Shown here: in pieces, positions 41,930 to 53,689 of the stretch
How the letters are laid out: each line of letters begins with the position of its first letter
Position numbering within the stretch: position 1 is the first letter of the stretch
Source of the DNA: Erinaceus europaeus
Lineage: Eukaryota > Chordata > Mammalia > Eulipotyphla > Erinaceidae
Length of the DNA stretch: 64,000 nt
Reading direction: 5' to 3'
Assembly: GCF_950295315.1 (NCBI RefSeq)
Contig: NC_080171.1
Span: forward strand, 97,651,445 to 97,715,444
Made by a program: the position numbers and the translations under genes
The notes under the pieces: model-generated
The model's database searches: none
Seen by the model: only the letters and a program-made list of their open reading frames with translations
What the model was told of the DNA's origin: nothing

Positions 41930-42470
41930 TTTTATTTATGAAATGGAAATATTGACAAGACCATAGGGTAAGAGGGGTACAATTCCACACAGTTCCCACC
42001 ACCAGAACTCCATATCCAACCCCTTTCCTTGATAGCTTTCCTATTCTTTTTCTCTCTGGCAGTATGGACCTAGGATGATTATGGGTTGCAGAAGGTGGAA
42101 GGTCTGGCTTCTGTAATTGCTTCCCCGCTGAACATGGGTATTGGCAGGTTGATCCATACTCCCAGCCTGTCTCTCTCTGGGGAGATGGGGCTCCAGGACA
42201 CATTGGTGGGGTCGTCTGCCTAGGAAACTCAGGTTGGCATCTGGAACCTGGTGGCTGAAAAATAGTTCAGATATAAAGCAGAATAAGTTGTTGACTACTC
42301 ATGAACCTAAAGGCAAGAATATTCAGATGAAGAATTGAGGTCTCCATTTTGGAAAAAGCTAGTAGGTCTATTTTAGGTATATTCCAACGGGCCCATGACA
42401 CTAGCTTTTGTTGAGCCTGACATCAAATATGCAGATAGACCCAAGTTATTGTCTGGGGAGATGAGGATAT
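41930..42470 (-). mobile_element. Younger L1 3' end, antisense (541 bp)
   Basis: T-rich start, GAAATGGAAATATTGACAAG, AGAGGGGTACAATTCCACAC, CTCCAGGACACATTGGTGGG, CATCTGGAACCTGGTGGCTG, ATTCCAACGGGCCCATGACA and TTATTGTCTGGGGAGATGA. The longest single copy of this 3' end here. Confidence 0.88.
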
Positions 42471-42474
42471 TCAG

Positions 42475-42573
42475 AAATCATTTCCCTTCACTATCACAGA
42501 AAAATCAATAAAATATCTAGGAATAAACCTGACCAAAGAAGTGAAAGACTTGTATACTGAAAACTACAAGTCA
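42475..42573 (+). mobile_element. L1 ORF2 fragment, sense (inverted)
   Basis: ATAAAATATCTAGGAATAAA CCTGACC encodes the ORF2 phrase [19 protein letters not shown]. It is in the opposite orientation to the 3' UTR on its left. Confidence 0.85.
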
Positions 42574-42579
42574 TATTTG

Positions 42580-42692
42580 TTGCTGTTGTAATTTTTGATG
42601 TATGACATTCTCACAAGGGTGAGGTGGTATCTCAGTGTTGTCTTTATTTGCATTTCTCTGACAATCAGTGACCTGGAGCAATTTTTCATGTT
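42580..42692 (-). mobile_element. L1 3' ORF2 fragment, antisense
   Basis: TATGACATTCTCACAAGGGT then GGTATCTCAGTGTTGTCTTT ATTTGCATTTCTCTGAC is the standard antisense L1 text near the ORF2 end. Confidence 0.8.
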
Positions 42693-42913
42693 TGTTAGCC
42701 TGAAAGGAAAATCCATACATAGAGTAATTTTAGTGAACTTATCTTCAGATTCAAGTTTTGTTGAGTTGTACAGTCACGGTAGTACCATTTATAAAGTACA
42801 ATGGGATGGTATCTGCTACAGTTGTCCAAATTGGCAGTCCTACTAGGCTTAAGTAATTAAAAAAATTGTAAGATATAATTTAGCAGTGTAATTTGAATTT
42901 GGGGGTCTTTATT

Positions 42914-43215
42914 CAGTTTAATCTTTTTTTTAATATTTATTTTATTTATTTATTCCCTTTTTGTTGCCCTTGTTGTTTTATTGTTGTAGTTATTATTGTT
43001 GTTGTCATTGTTGGATAGGACAGAGAGGAATGGAAAGAGGAGGGGAAGACAGAGAGGAGGAGAGAAAGACACCTGCAGACCTGCTTCACCACCTGTGAAG
43101 CAACTCCCCTGCAGGTGGGGAGCCGGGATTCGAACCGGGATCCTTATGCCGGTCCTTGTGCTTTGTGCCACCTGCGCTTAACCCGCTGCACTACAGCCCG
43201 ACTCCCCAGTTTAAT
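42914..43215 (-). mobile_element. SINE type A with 9-bp TSD
   Basis: Antisense, 42923-43206; CAGTTTAAT on both sides. Well preserved: GGATTCGAACCGGGATCC and head GTCGGGCTGTAGTGCAGCGG (minus strand). Confidence 0.94.
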
Positions 43216-43225
43216 TTTAAATTGC

Positions 43226-43415
43226 ATTCTTTCTCTCTCTCTCTCTCTCCCTCTCATTCTCTCTTTCTGTCTTTTTTGCCACATCTGGGGCTCCACTACT
43301 CCAGTCCTATTTTTTCAGATTCTGAGACAGAGGGAGAAAAGGGAAGATATAACAGTATCAAAGATTCTTTCACTGTTGTGAGAGGCCTACTCAAACCTGG
43401 GTTATGTGCATGACA
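43226..43415 (-). mobile_element. SINE type E with CT tract
   Basis: CT tract 43230-43268, then CATCTGGGGCTCCACTACTCC module, CAGAGGGAGAAAAGGGAAGA, CTCAAACCTGGGTTATGTGC. Antisense. Confidence 0.55.
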
Positions 43416-44109
43416 AGAAAGATGGACTATCTAGATGAGTTCTCTTGCAGACTGTATCTTTATTTTTATTGTACAAACCAATTCCATTTGCTCTATTGCT
43501 TACTTATTGTAAAGAAGATTTCAGGAATTCTTAGCTTAAAAAAAGATTGTAGTAGAAATTCTTTGAGATATGTTCTTACTGTAGTATATACTTAAAATCA
43601 TTCCTTCTTCATAAATATAAACACGTTTTTATAGTTTAGTTATGAAATTTAAAAATGATCTGCACATTCTCGTTAAGTAGGCATGTGTGGCTATTCTTTA
43701 CTTGTCCTTAGATTTTTGTGACTTACCCTTGTTCAAAGAGGAATTTGGATTCATTGTATATACTACCCACTTGTTTAAAATGTCATCAGTTTGATGAGAA
43801 TTTGGTTTTTGTTTTTTATCTTGAAATTCACTAATATGTATTTCTAATTCTAAAGCTAATCTTTAAGGAAATGTTGATCTCTAATTTTTTAATTAAAAAA
43901 TTGACAGTAGTTGTATTAGAGTGAAGTATATTGAATTAGGAAACAAGTAAATATTGTGAAATCTTTTCTACTTAAGATAATAGCTTAGATGGGGATAATG
44001 CAAATATTTATATATGAAAAAATATGTATAGTAACCAAGTTCTATTTAAATTTGTCTTATTCTCATACAAAGCCCATGAATGAGCAGGACCTGACCTACA
44101 TCACTGAGC
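43416..44109. other. Unique AT-rich DNA
   Basis: Nothing recognised. Confidence 0.5.
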
Positions 44110-44290
44110 CATTTTTTTTCCTGTGTATTTTTTGAGAGAGGTGACAGACACACAGTGAGAGAAACATCAAAGTTCCACCCTGCTGTCCATGGACTCACCT
44201 TAGTGCTGTTCATGCTTTTATTGGATGGTGTAAGAATCAAACCAGGGGATGCAATATAAAGTCTGTGTTTTAATTCTCTAAGCTATCTAT
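44110..44290 (-). mobile_element. SINE type E/D-like, old
   Basis: Antisense: GAGAGAGGTGACAGACACAC, TCAAAGTTCCACCCTGCTGT, GAATCAAACCAGGGGATGCA, CTCTAAGCTATCTATTGC. Confidence 0.5.
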
Positions 44291-44359
44291 TGCAACCTAA
44301 CTTGGATTTGGACAGAACTTTTTAATATGAAAAATTAAAGTGTAAGAGAAAAAAAAATA

Positions 44360-44740
44360 GAGGCGTCTGGGGTTAAGTGCACATGGTGCCAAGTGCAAAG
44401 ACAAGTGCAAGGATCCCAGTTTGAGTCCCCGGCTCCCCACCTGCGGCGGGGGGGGGGGGGGCGGGGGGGGTCACTTCACCAGCGGTGAAGTAGGTCTGTA
44501 GATATGTTTCTTTCCCCCTTTCTGTCTTCTCCTTCTCTCTGGATTTCTCTCTGTCCTATCCAACAATAACAAAAGCCATAGCAACAACAATAAGAATAAC
44601 GATAAAAAATAATAAAAACAAGGGTAACAAAAGGGGAAAAAATAGCCTCCAGGAGGAGTGAATTTGTAGTGCAGGCACTGAGCCCCAGCGATAATCCTGG
44701 GGGGGTGGGGGGGGAAAGGAAAGGAAAGAAAAAAATTAGA
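44360..44740 (+). mobile_element. SINE A-long with poly-G expansion
   Basis: Sense: partial head (GTCTGGGGTTAAGTGCACAT), duplicated AAGTGCAAGGAC-like patch, GTTTGAGTCCCCGGCTCCCC, G-rich run 44446-44470, body, CAA-rich linker, 3' module (GAATTTGTAGTGCAGGCACT) and a second G run at 44699-44714. Confidence 0.9.
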
Positions 44741-47584
44741 AAGTTAGAAAATAAGAATTATTTGAGCTTTTCTTAGAATAGTACTTTTTCTTTTGCCACA
44801 TTTAGTTAGCTGTCTTTTTTGTATTTCCAGTGTAAGTTGCATTTTGCATTCATAGTGGAGTAAATGTGGAATTTGTACAGATTTGTGGGAAATGTTTTTT
44901 AAAAATGCCCAAAAGAAATCTATTCCCATTTATCATCTTATTCTTCTGTATCCTCTAGTCCCTGTCTTTACACCTAGGTACATAACAAATGTTTGCACTG
45001 TACTGAACTGAAGTTTTTACTGTGGGATTGAAACAGGCCTTTGAGAAAGCTGAGAAAACAATTGACCACACTGCATCTGTAGTGCACGTTATTGTTTAGT
45101 CTGAGGATGAACTACTTTGAGTTTTGACTTGTAGATAGATATTTAAAGGTTCTTAGTTAACTGGCTGGTTGCCTTGCATAGCTCCTAGTTCGGTTGTGGT
45201 GCTAAAAAGAATGTAGAATGCTGGGACTAAGGAATATTTTAAAATGCTTGTTTTTGCGTGGACGACTCTCTACTTGTCCTTTAATAAAGGAATTTTAAAA
45301 ATAAAGCAAAAACTTTCCCCTCTCTCCTTACTAAACCTGTAGCATCTGGCAGTAGAAAACAGTATAGTGGGACTTATTGGCACCATGTTGCACAGCATTG
45401 AAGAATTCCATATTGTGACAAGACATCAAAATAAATTGCTGTCAACAGACCAAAACACCAAGTACTGTGATTCTGTCTGACGTGTGAAGATTCAGACAGG
45501 CTGTCTTGACAAGTTGTGGTGGAGCACCTGCATTTGACAGAAGACAGTGATATAAATCTGATTTGCCTGATATGAAGCACCTAGATATAGTTAATGCTGG
45601 TGACAATAAGTCTGCATAAAATTTCCAAGACACGAGTCGGCTTTCATTTTTGCTTCCATTATGTAGTAGTAGTATTTTTGTTCACGTCTGATGCTCATTT
45701 GGTTCCTATTTGTGTTCTTAGTTTGACTTTATAATTGTGAATAATAAACTCTAAAAATGTAACAAATGAAAGTTTAAGTCAGACTTTTTGTAATATTTCC
45801 GGATGGCAGTAGTATCGCTGTATTTGCTCAAAGCAAAAGCAGTGAAATTTTACTTCATACTAATCATAAAACTAATCATTGTTGAGGCTATATTATTTTT
45901 GTAACCTACAGCAAAAATGTTGAAAATGGTGGTTTAAAAATCATGAGTGACTATAAATCTTCTCTCGAGTTGTATTTGGCTCTAACACATCCAGAAGAGT
46001 TAGTCATTGAATAGGTGGTTAATTTTTACCTTTCGTTACCAATAAATGATAACTTTTTATATAACCAGCATATATCACAGCTCATTTAAGAGTGTATAAA
46101 GCATATCATAGCTCTGGAATGTAATTATAGAACTTCCTGCTACTAGCTTCTCTGTCTCAGTTCTTCGTGTAATCACAGATACTTCACTTTGACAGAGGTA
46201 AGCAAGAAAGAAATGTATAGAAATGGATATTTCAATTATATGTTTCTAACTGCTTTGTAGTATTTGAGATATTAGCAATGTATTTTTAGTTGAGAAACAG
46301 AATTATTCCAGTGCAAAGGCTTCCCCCAGAGAGTTTAGATTATACAATTTCTAGTTTAAGACAATCTTAAAAAAATAGAAATGAGGCAGTCATGTTAATT
46401 ATTTTCTCTTCATTTTTCTGTACAATCTTTGCTTGTAATGCTCATAGTAACATCATTGTCTGGCTGTAGAAATCTATTCTTTTTTCAGTTATCTTTAATG
46501 TGCATTTATTTATTTATATCTCATTTGAAGATTAAATTCAAATGATAACCAATTGTTGCTGTGTATTGCTGAGAAACAGAGGAAGAATTAAAAAAATTAA
46601 CCAAAGTTAAGAAATGCTGTAAAGTGCCCTGTCCACTACATAGTATTTAAAGGTATAAGTTCCTATTTTAAGAAATTACTATTCATTCTTGACTCTATTG
46701 TTATTTTATCCCTTAAAGGCTGCTAATGAGAAATAGAGCCTCATTATGATTTTAAGGATGAGAGAGGAAGGCTTTTAATTAATGATATGTAAATGGTCTT
46801 GAATTGATTATGTTAGAATATCAAGAGAGATGGGTAGAAGCTGTGGTGTAATATATTTTAATTAAGAATTAATTAAAAATGATGGCAATTTCATAAAGCC
46901 TCACAGAAAATAGTGGAATTTACTTTCTGTCAGGAGTAAATTAGCCTGTGATTAAATAAAGGGCCTGCATTAATAGTGGAGTTATTTTTAAACTATGCTA
47001 TGAAGAATTATGTAATTTTTCCTAAATAAGTAAAATTAAAATTTAATATTTAATGGTGGATTGTTAACAGGGGCAAAGAACTAACATACTAGCAAACCTG
47101 ATATATTTTTCCTTTCCTAGGAAACTTTTGGCTAAATATTCTTTTTCTTTAGCACATAAAGTGCGCAACTTTAAGAATGGATTTTTGCCTGCTATTGCCT
47201 GATTAGTGGTTGGATAGTAGCTTTGGTAGGGTTTTTATTCTGACTCTATTGTACAGAAGATCTATAAAAATTCCTTATTGATAAAGAAAAGTACTTTTAA
47301 AGGAGGTACTGGATTTGCTCTAAAAAGTTTAAAACAATTACATAGATGCAGTATTTTTCAATAAATAATACTTTCATTAATGAAGAAAATACACCTTTTC
47401 AACCTTGAAGCTTCATATTTCCTTGAACATACTTTAAATTCATATCTAACAGGCATTTAAAAAACATTTACCCCAGAAAATTAAAAAAGTATTTAAGAAA
47501 AAGAAATCTGTGCTTGAGCTTAACTTAGATTTATGTATGTATACATACATAAATATACACATTATAAAAAGTTAATTTGTAAGT
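44741..47584. other. Longest repeat-free block; candidate conserved non-coding elements
   Basis: About 2.8 kb without a recognisable interspersed repeat. It includes TAAT-rich DNA near 46770-47000 (AATTAAGAATTAATTAAAAA; CCTGTGATTAAATAAAGGGC) and segments at 45330-45640 and 45790-46190 of more even composition. No coding frame. The reading as developmental enhancer-like DNA is inference from composition and insertion depletion. Confidence 0.35.
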
Positions 47585-47905
47585 GAGATTAGCCAGAAAG
47601 AGAAGGATGAATATGGGATGATCTTACTCATGGGTGGAAGTTGAGAAATGAGAACAGAAAGGTGAAACACAAAGTAGAACTTGGACTGAGTCTAGTATAT
47701 TGCACCAAAGTAAATGACCAAGGGTGGTGAGGGAGGGGGGGCAGTGTGGCAGGGGAAGGTTTTTAGGTCCTGATGCACAATGGTGGAGTAGAACCTAAGC
47801 TGGGAGTGAGAGTAATTTGCAGAAAACAGAAATTTTACGCTTGTACCAAAACTGTGTTTACTGTAAGCCATTAATCCCTCAACAATAATAATGACAATAA
47901 CAACA
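47585..47905 (+). mobile_element. L1 3' end, sense
   Basis: GTGAGATTAGCCAGAAAGAG, TGATCTTACTCATGGGTGGA, TAGTATATTGCACCAAAGTA and an A-rich end with ATAATAATGACAATAACAAC near 47885-47905. Same family as 9930-10235 but retaining more of the 3' UTR. Confidence 0.8.
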
Positions 47906-48134
47906 AATAAAAAGTCAACATGATCCTCTTTATTTTTGTTCCCCTGTACATGGCACAGAGAAATACATTTTGTATATTTTTGTATGCTATGCTATTAATT
48001 GCTTTCATAATTTTAAGTAGTAAAGGTAGTTTTAAAAAGATTGAACCAAACATATATGTGTTTTTAATGACATCTTATTTCTTTGGGAGTTATTTGATAT
48101 GCCAGCTGGCTTCTTTCTCAGTCTCTGTCCCTTT

Positions 48135-48355
48135 CTCTTTCTTTCTCAGGTTTTTACGCTTGCACAGTTTCACTGGTATCAGTGAATTTTTTAATTTTCC
48201 AGATAGAGGGTGAGAGATAGAGAGAAGAGACATCACAGCACCACTCCACTGCATGTGAGACTCCTCCTTGCATGGTATTCCCATGTGGTGGCTGGTGGGC
48301 TTGAGTCACATGGTAACGTGGCTGCCCTACCAGGTGAGCTATTTCCCATACCTCC
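48135..48355 (-). mobile_element. SINE type E
   Basis: Antisense: GAGAGATAGAGAGAAGAGAC, TCACAGCACCACTCCACTGC, GGGCTTGAGTCACATGGTAA, TACCAGGTGAGCTATTTCCC head. Confidence 0.65.
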
Positions 48356-49284
48356 TAAGAAAGTTTATGAGGCTAAATATTAATGATGCCTTTGTGAAAC
48401 TTATGTAATATCTACTTTTGATCAGTCTACTCCCCATTTGAAAAAAAAAAGAAGTAAAAAGGACACTATTTATTTTGGAGTCTAGAAAGTAGAAAAGATT
48501 GGGTAAGGAAATATGTATCAAGGAAAGGAAATATGTATCAAGGGGGTTAAGTTGTAGATTTTAACTAGTTAATGATAGTCTAAAGAGCATTTTTATAAGC
48601 TTGATTCCAATATTTGGCCTCTGTATACTGTCACCATTGTTTTTCTTTATATTTTCTATGATTTTCTTTGTGATTCATTTTTATCTTTGTCAATAAATGA
48701 TGAGATATCACAAAATCACTTTGAAATAAAAGCAGTAAAGATCTGATTGGATTTTTGGGAAGACCTACTTAACTACTAGCATGAAAAATAGAACATTAGT
48801 TGTGATTCTATTTCTCAATCTTGGAATATGTGCTAGATACAATTGTAGTTAGACATCTTGAACAGAGGCTTGATCAAGGTTTCTTCTGTTTTTCTCTTGT
48901 ATATTGTTTTGGTTTTATATTTCAGAGGAAAGTATTTTTTTAATTTTACAAGAATGAAATACTATGATTCATTTGCTGTACTAGTGTGAGATACTTAGGT
49001 TTCTTATTGCTTACTGACTGGCTCAAAGTTAAAGAAACTTTTAAATATCTAAGGTATATTTTAAGACTAGTGAATTAATCCTTTACAAGGAAATTCATAA
49101 GAAAATTAATGTATGAATTTACTGGTATGGAATTTAAAGTAGAATTTGTATTAAATTTGACTAACTAAAAAAATGACTACATATAAGGGAAGGGGAGTTT
49201 AGGAGAGGTGGTGGTGATGGTTATGGTGGTATTACATCCCCAAGAACTACTGGCCTCAGCATTCCTTTCTGTTGCTTCAGCTGT
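48356..49284. other. Unique DNA with a 16-bp near-tandem duplication
   Basis: GGAAATATGTATCAAG occurs twice at about 48507-48541. No repeat family or exon. Confidence 0.5.
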
Positions 49285-49365
49285 AGTAATGGAACAATGA
49301 TAGCTACTATTTGTTGGAAACTTACTGTCAACCAGGTCTTGTGACAGTGCTTTACATGTATTAGA
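49285..49365 (-). mobile_element. MIR fragment
   Basis: GATAGCTACTATTTGTTGGA, CAACCAGGTCTTGTGACAGT, GCTTTACATGTATTAG matches the antisense MIR 3' half. Confidence 0.6.
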
Positions 49366-49439
49366 GAAAAAAATGTAATGCGGCTTTTAAAAATACCTTT
49401 AGCCTGTGTGAGAGTCCAGAGCAACTCCTGTCACCACCT

Positions 49440-49680
49440 CCCCCACCTTTTTTTTTTGCTACCTAGTGAATTGCACCTGCATGATTCCTCTGCTCCTGAT
49501 AGATTATTCTCTTCTTTTTCCCCTTCTATCCTTCCTCCCCCTCCTACTCTTTCTCCTTTTTTTGGACAGATAGAGGTATAGAGAACATAGTACTGCTCTA
49601 GCATGCATGATGCTTCCCATGCTTCACATGCCAGAGTGGAAGGAGTTTACTAGGTAGACTGTCACCTGACCCCATCCATG
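49440..49680 (-). mobile_element. SINE type E with long 3' module
   Basis: Antisense: TGCATGATTCCTCTGCTCCT module, pyrimidine-rich linker (49508-49562), GATAGAGGTATAGAGAACAT, TACTGCTCTAGCATGC, TAGGTAGACTGTCACCTGAC head. Confidence 0.6.
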
Positions 49681-52039
49681 TACTCTTTCATTGGTTTTTG
49701 GGATCTTTTGTTGGCTTTCAGAGGATTTACTTTGAGTATTAGTAATCTGACAAGATAAATACCATGTTACTTAGTAAGATATACTTATGCCCATGTTTTC
49801 ACTAGGTAATACTTTTGCTTTTGACTTCGTACTGCCTGTTTAAAATATTTTACAGCAATTAGTGGTTTATGTTGAAATACTTTAATATATTATTATTTTG
49901 TCTATAGTTTATTAGTAATTAAAACCATCATATTGAGAATAAGGCCAAAGCTAAGGTTGTTAATTGTTGTGTGTTTATATTTATTAAAATAATGATTTGT
50001 CATACAGAACCCTTTAAAAGTGAAAGTATGAAAAATACAGCTTTTCTGCTGTCTGATACCATTTTTTAAAATGTTCTAATTTTGTAATAAAATTTTATTG
50101 GTTGGTCATTTAAATACATGGTTGGAAATATATTTGATGATTCAACTGGAAAAATAAGATTGGTCAGTTTTTAAAACTACTTTTGACCATTCAGTTAGCT
50201 TATCAAGTTACATTAGACTAAATGTAGCAGATTTGGATTATAAATTGACAATTATTTTTAACAGGAGACTATTGACCAAAAGGTTCACTCACAGATTAAA
50301 CTTTTGTACTGGATTTAGAATGTTCAATTTACTAGGACCATTGATTACTAAGCTGTCTGACAGGTTTGTTTGCCTTTATTTTTATTAAAAGTATCTCAAA
50401 AACTTCTGGTTTGCTGAAAATCAGTAATGTGAAGTCACCTTCTTTGTTCAGGGATAAACAGAACACATGCTTTCTGCAGTTCCCTTGGTCAATGAGAAAA
50501 CATCTTATAACAAAACCACACAGAAAGAATGTAGCTGTAGGTGATCTCCAGAGAGTTTCTTTTTTGATTGGAGCTGCAGATTTGGTATTGAAAGAAGAGA
50601 CAGACAGATTATTTGAAAAATTCCCACTTGGCTAAATGTTTATATTGGTGCCTGATAGAATATCTTTTCATGTAGAGAGTAAACTTTATCAGTTTTAAAA
50701 GTTAAAAACTATTCTTTGTATCATTTGAAAATATGTTTCTACTTTAGAGTTTTTGTGTAATTCTTTATAAGCCAAAGTCATATACTAGAAATTCCATTTA
50801 TTTATATGCTCTTATCTTGTCACTCCTTTGCTAGGATTTTACTCTAGCAATACTTTCTTTTTAGTTCCTAAAGTCTGTTGATGGTTTCTTAGAGAGTCTT
50901 AAGATGATGAGTAAATTTCAACATTTCCTTTATAAATCAAGGAGTTGCTTAAACTTTTGCATATATTTATGTTTTGGTTCAGTTTAGCTAAAATGGTCAC
51001 ATAACATAAATATATCCCTAATAATGAAGTTGGATTTGACATTTTCTGCTTATTGACTTTTTTGATGCTCAGTTTTTGGTCCCTTTTCTTTAAATTCAAA
51101 AAAATCAAAAAAGCAGAGACATTTTAGCATTTTCCTGGAAAAAAAAAGAATAATGAAATAATTGTTTTAGAAAATTCTAATTGAAGAGTTAAGTGCCTAT
51201 GGTCTTTTGAAGATTGGGTTAGTCCTAGCACTGCTTTGTGGCAGTGGAGACCCAGATGCCTGGCCAAGCATCCCTTACCGACATCTGGAACCAGTTGCAA
51301 TACATCACTGTCAAAACTGCTTTCTATACGTATCTGCATTTACACATTAGTTACCCACGCAGCACTCATCAAAAAAAGCTGAACAATCTTGACATGGTGT
51401 CCCTTGTGGAACTGCAAAGGTGAACCGAAGTTGGGAGGCAGTGTCTCGCGTCACTGTCTGCTGAGCTCTTACAACAGGAAACCTGATTAAAAGTGAAAGG
51501 AAAAATTTATCAGTTGCCTCAGCTCTGTAGACTTGAGTGTAATTTTTTATTTACAAAAGAAATTTTTTTTTTTTGGAGTTGCATACACATACATGTTGGG
51601 TGGGAGTACCAAAGTTACTTAATTTGATACTAATGTGGAAACTATTTCTATTTTTCAGTGGGTAAAGAATTGGTTTGTATGTTTCCTAGGTTTGTTTTTA
51701 ATCTACATGATTTTTTACAATGTTATTGTAAAGAAAATTTAAATGTTAAAATAAAACCATAAAGTATAAATAAAATCTTAATAATGTTTGTCACTTATTT
51801 TATGTAAGAATCATTTAGAATTTGAAAAAATTCACCTTTGCTATTATATCATTGATGGTAATGATTGTTCTTGTTAATTTTCAAAATGTCAAATAGAAAA
51901 GGGAAAGTAAGGTATTGTGTGTTCTTAAAAAAGAATTTTGTAAAAAAATTGTCTCTTTACATAAGGAATTATTCTGGAGTCTTTGCTGTCACATCATCCT
52001 TAATACTATCACTACCTAAAAGTAGTGATGAAAATGACT
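49681..52039. other. Repeat-free block; candidate conserved non-coding DNA
   Basis: About 2.36 kb with no recognisable interspersed repeat. Two segments stand out from the AT-rich background: 50340-50640 (an 89-codon plus-strand frame with no recognised family, ending GAAAAATTCCCACTTGGC) and 51180-51500 (GC-richer, e.g. ATCCCTTACCGACATCTGG and GTGTCTCGCGTCACTG). Neither shows a convincing exon structure. Confidence 0.35.
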
Positions 52040-52262
52040 GACATTTACTAGACTCTTTTTTTTATGTCCTAGATAAATTCTGTCTACTTTATATAGATTA
52101 TCTCATTCAAACTTAATAAATCAGGTACTGTTTCCCTTATTGGATAAAAGTGGAAATGTGCTTAAAAAAGCTGAATGATTTATTTAAATTTACATGGTAA
52201 GTAGTAAATCAAGGATTAAATCCCAGAGAAATCTGATTTCAGAGCTTAGACTATTTGGCATT
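52040..52262 (-). mobile_element. MIR, nearly full length
   Basis: Antisense, in order: GACATTTACTAGACTC, TATATAGATTATCTCATTCA, TAAATCAGGTACTGTTTCCC, GGTAAGTAGTAAATCAAGGA, AAATCCCAGAGAAATCTGAT. This follows the MIR consensus from end to end. Confidence 0.75.
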
Positions 52263-52529
52263 TTAAAATTTTATAGTTTGTATGTTTTATTATGAAAATT
52301 TCTAAACATGCAATCCCGTCAAAACCCAAAATATCCCACAAAAGCAGGGTATGGTGACCTGTCAATTTAGCCATTGTCCAGATTTAACTGCCATCTTTAT
52401 TTAGAGATGTCTTTCATCTTTTCCTCCAGCTCCTTATCTACTAGAATATTAGAAGTATTTCAGATACCATTTCCCTTCCTCCCTCCTTCTTTTCCTTTCC
52501 CCTTTACCTTGCTTTTGTACTGTCTTTTT

Positions 52530-52690
52530 TACTTTTATGATTTATTTATTATGAGAGATGAGGGTGTGAGAGTAAGCATGAGATGGCTGGTCATTTCTGG
52601 CATAAGGTGGTACCAGAGATTGAACCTATAGCACCTGGCATTCAGGCTTGCAAATTTGGTTTCATAGGCAGTGACACCATATCATGTCAT
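52530..52690 (-). mobile_element. SINE type D/E, old
   Basis: Antisense: GATTTATTTATTATGAGAGA, GGTACCAGAGATTGAACCTA, TAGGCAGTGACACCATATC. Confidence 0.5.
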
Positions 52691-52712
52691 TCCTAAATAC
52701 TTTAATTTTTTT

Positions 52713-53066
52713 AGATTTATTTATTTATTTTTTGCCTCCAGTGTTATTGCTGGGGCTCAGTCCCTGCACCATGGGTCCACTGCTCCTGGAGGCTTTTTTT
52801 TTTCCCTTTTGTTGCCCTTGTTGTTTTATCATTGTTGTGGTTATTATTAACATTGTCATTGATGTCATTGTTGTTGGATAGGACAGAGAAAAATTGAGAG
52901 AGGAGAGGAGGAAAGATAGAGACCTGCAGACCTGTTTCACTGCTTGTGAAGCGACCCCCCTGCAGGTGGGGAACTGGGGCTCAAACCGGGATCCTTGAGC
53001 TGGTCTTTGCGCTTTGTGCCATGTGTGCTTAACCGCTGTGCTACCGCCCAACCCCCAGATTTATTT
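52713..53066 (-). mobile_element. SINE A-long with 10-bp TSD
   Basis: Antisense, 52723-53056; AGATTTATTT on both sides. Complete 3' module (GCCTCCAGTGTTATTGCTGG), linker, body, CAAACCGGGATCC and head. Confidence 0.93.
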
Positions 53067-53352
53067 TTTATGACTGACACACACATACGCATGCACACGC
53101 ACACCCGGTATTCTACCTACTAAGCCACCTCCCCAAATGCTTGACCTTACATTAAAAACATGTTTTATTCCTTTTCTAGTCCATTATACCTCACTATATT
53201 AATTATACCTTCTTGTTATAATCTAAAGTCTTTTCATAATCCCTGATTGTTGAACAAACTCCTTTTAAAAGTATCGATATCCAAGTAGTCTTTTATTAAA
53301 AAAAATCTTTTTATTGGGGTGGATTAATGGTTTACAGTTAATACAGTTGTTT

Positions 53353-53354
<2 letters not shown>

Positions 53355-53400
<46 letters not shown>
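53355..53400. repeat. (CA)n microsatellite
   Basis: About 22 uninterrupted CA units, followed at once by the T run at the tail of the type D SINE. Confidence 0.97.
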
Positions 53401-53402
<2 letters not shown>

Positions 53403-53531
53403 TTTTTTTTTTTTAAACTATAGCTCGGCTCAGTTCTGGTTTATGGTAGTGCAGGGGATTGAACCTGGGATTCTGGATCCTCGGGCATGAGAGTCACCTT
53501 ACATAATCATCACACTGTCAATCTCTGACCC
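53401..53531 (-). mobile_element. SINE type D
   Basis: Antisense: poly-T, TCGGCTCAGTTCTGGTTTAT, GGGGATTGAACCTGGGATTC, CATGAGAGTCACCTTACATA, ending at the type D head (CACACTGTCAATCTCTGACC). Confidence 0.82.
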
Positions 53532-53689
53532 ACAGTTGCTGACACATATGTAAAATTTCCTAATTAACTACAAAATATTCTCACCTCCAGTTTAGCTCCT
53601 CCTCCAGTGTCAAGGACCTGAAAATGCCCCCCCCAAGTTTGTGCAATACATTCCTAGTAGTGTTTTAAATTTTTTAAATAATTTTTTAT

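Larger units (their letters stand above)
53290..53660 (-). mobile_element. L1-like 3' sequence split by SINE D and (CA)n
   Basis: TTTTTATTGGGGTGGATTAATGG and TTACAGTTAATACAGTTG on the left and ACAGTTGCTGACACATATG with CTCACCTCCAGTTTAGCTCC on the right read as one antisense 3' UTR-like element. ACAGTTG is repeated on both sides of the insert. Confidence 0.5.
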
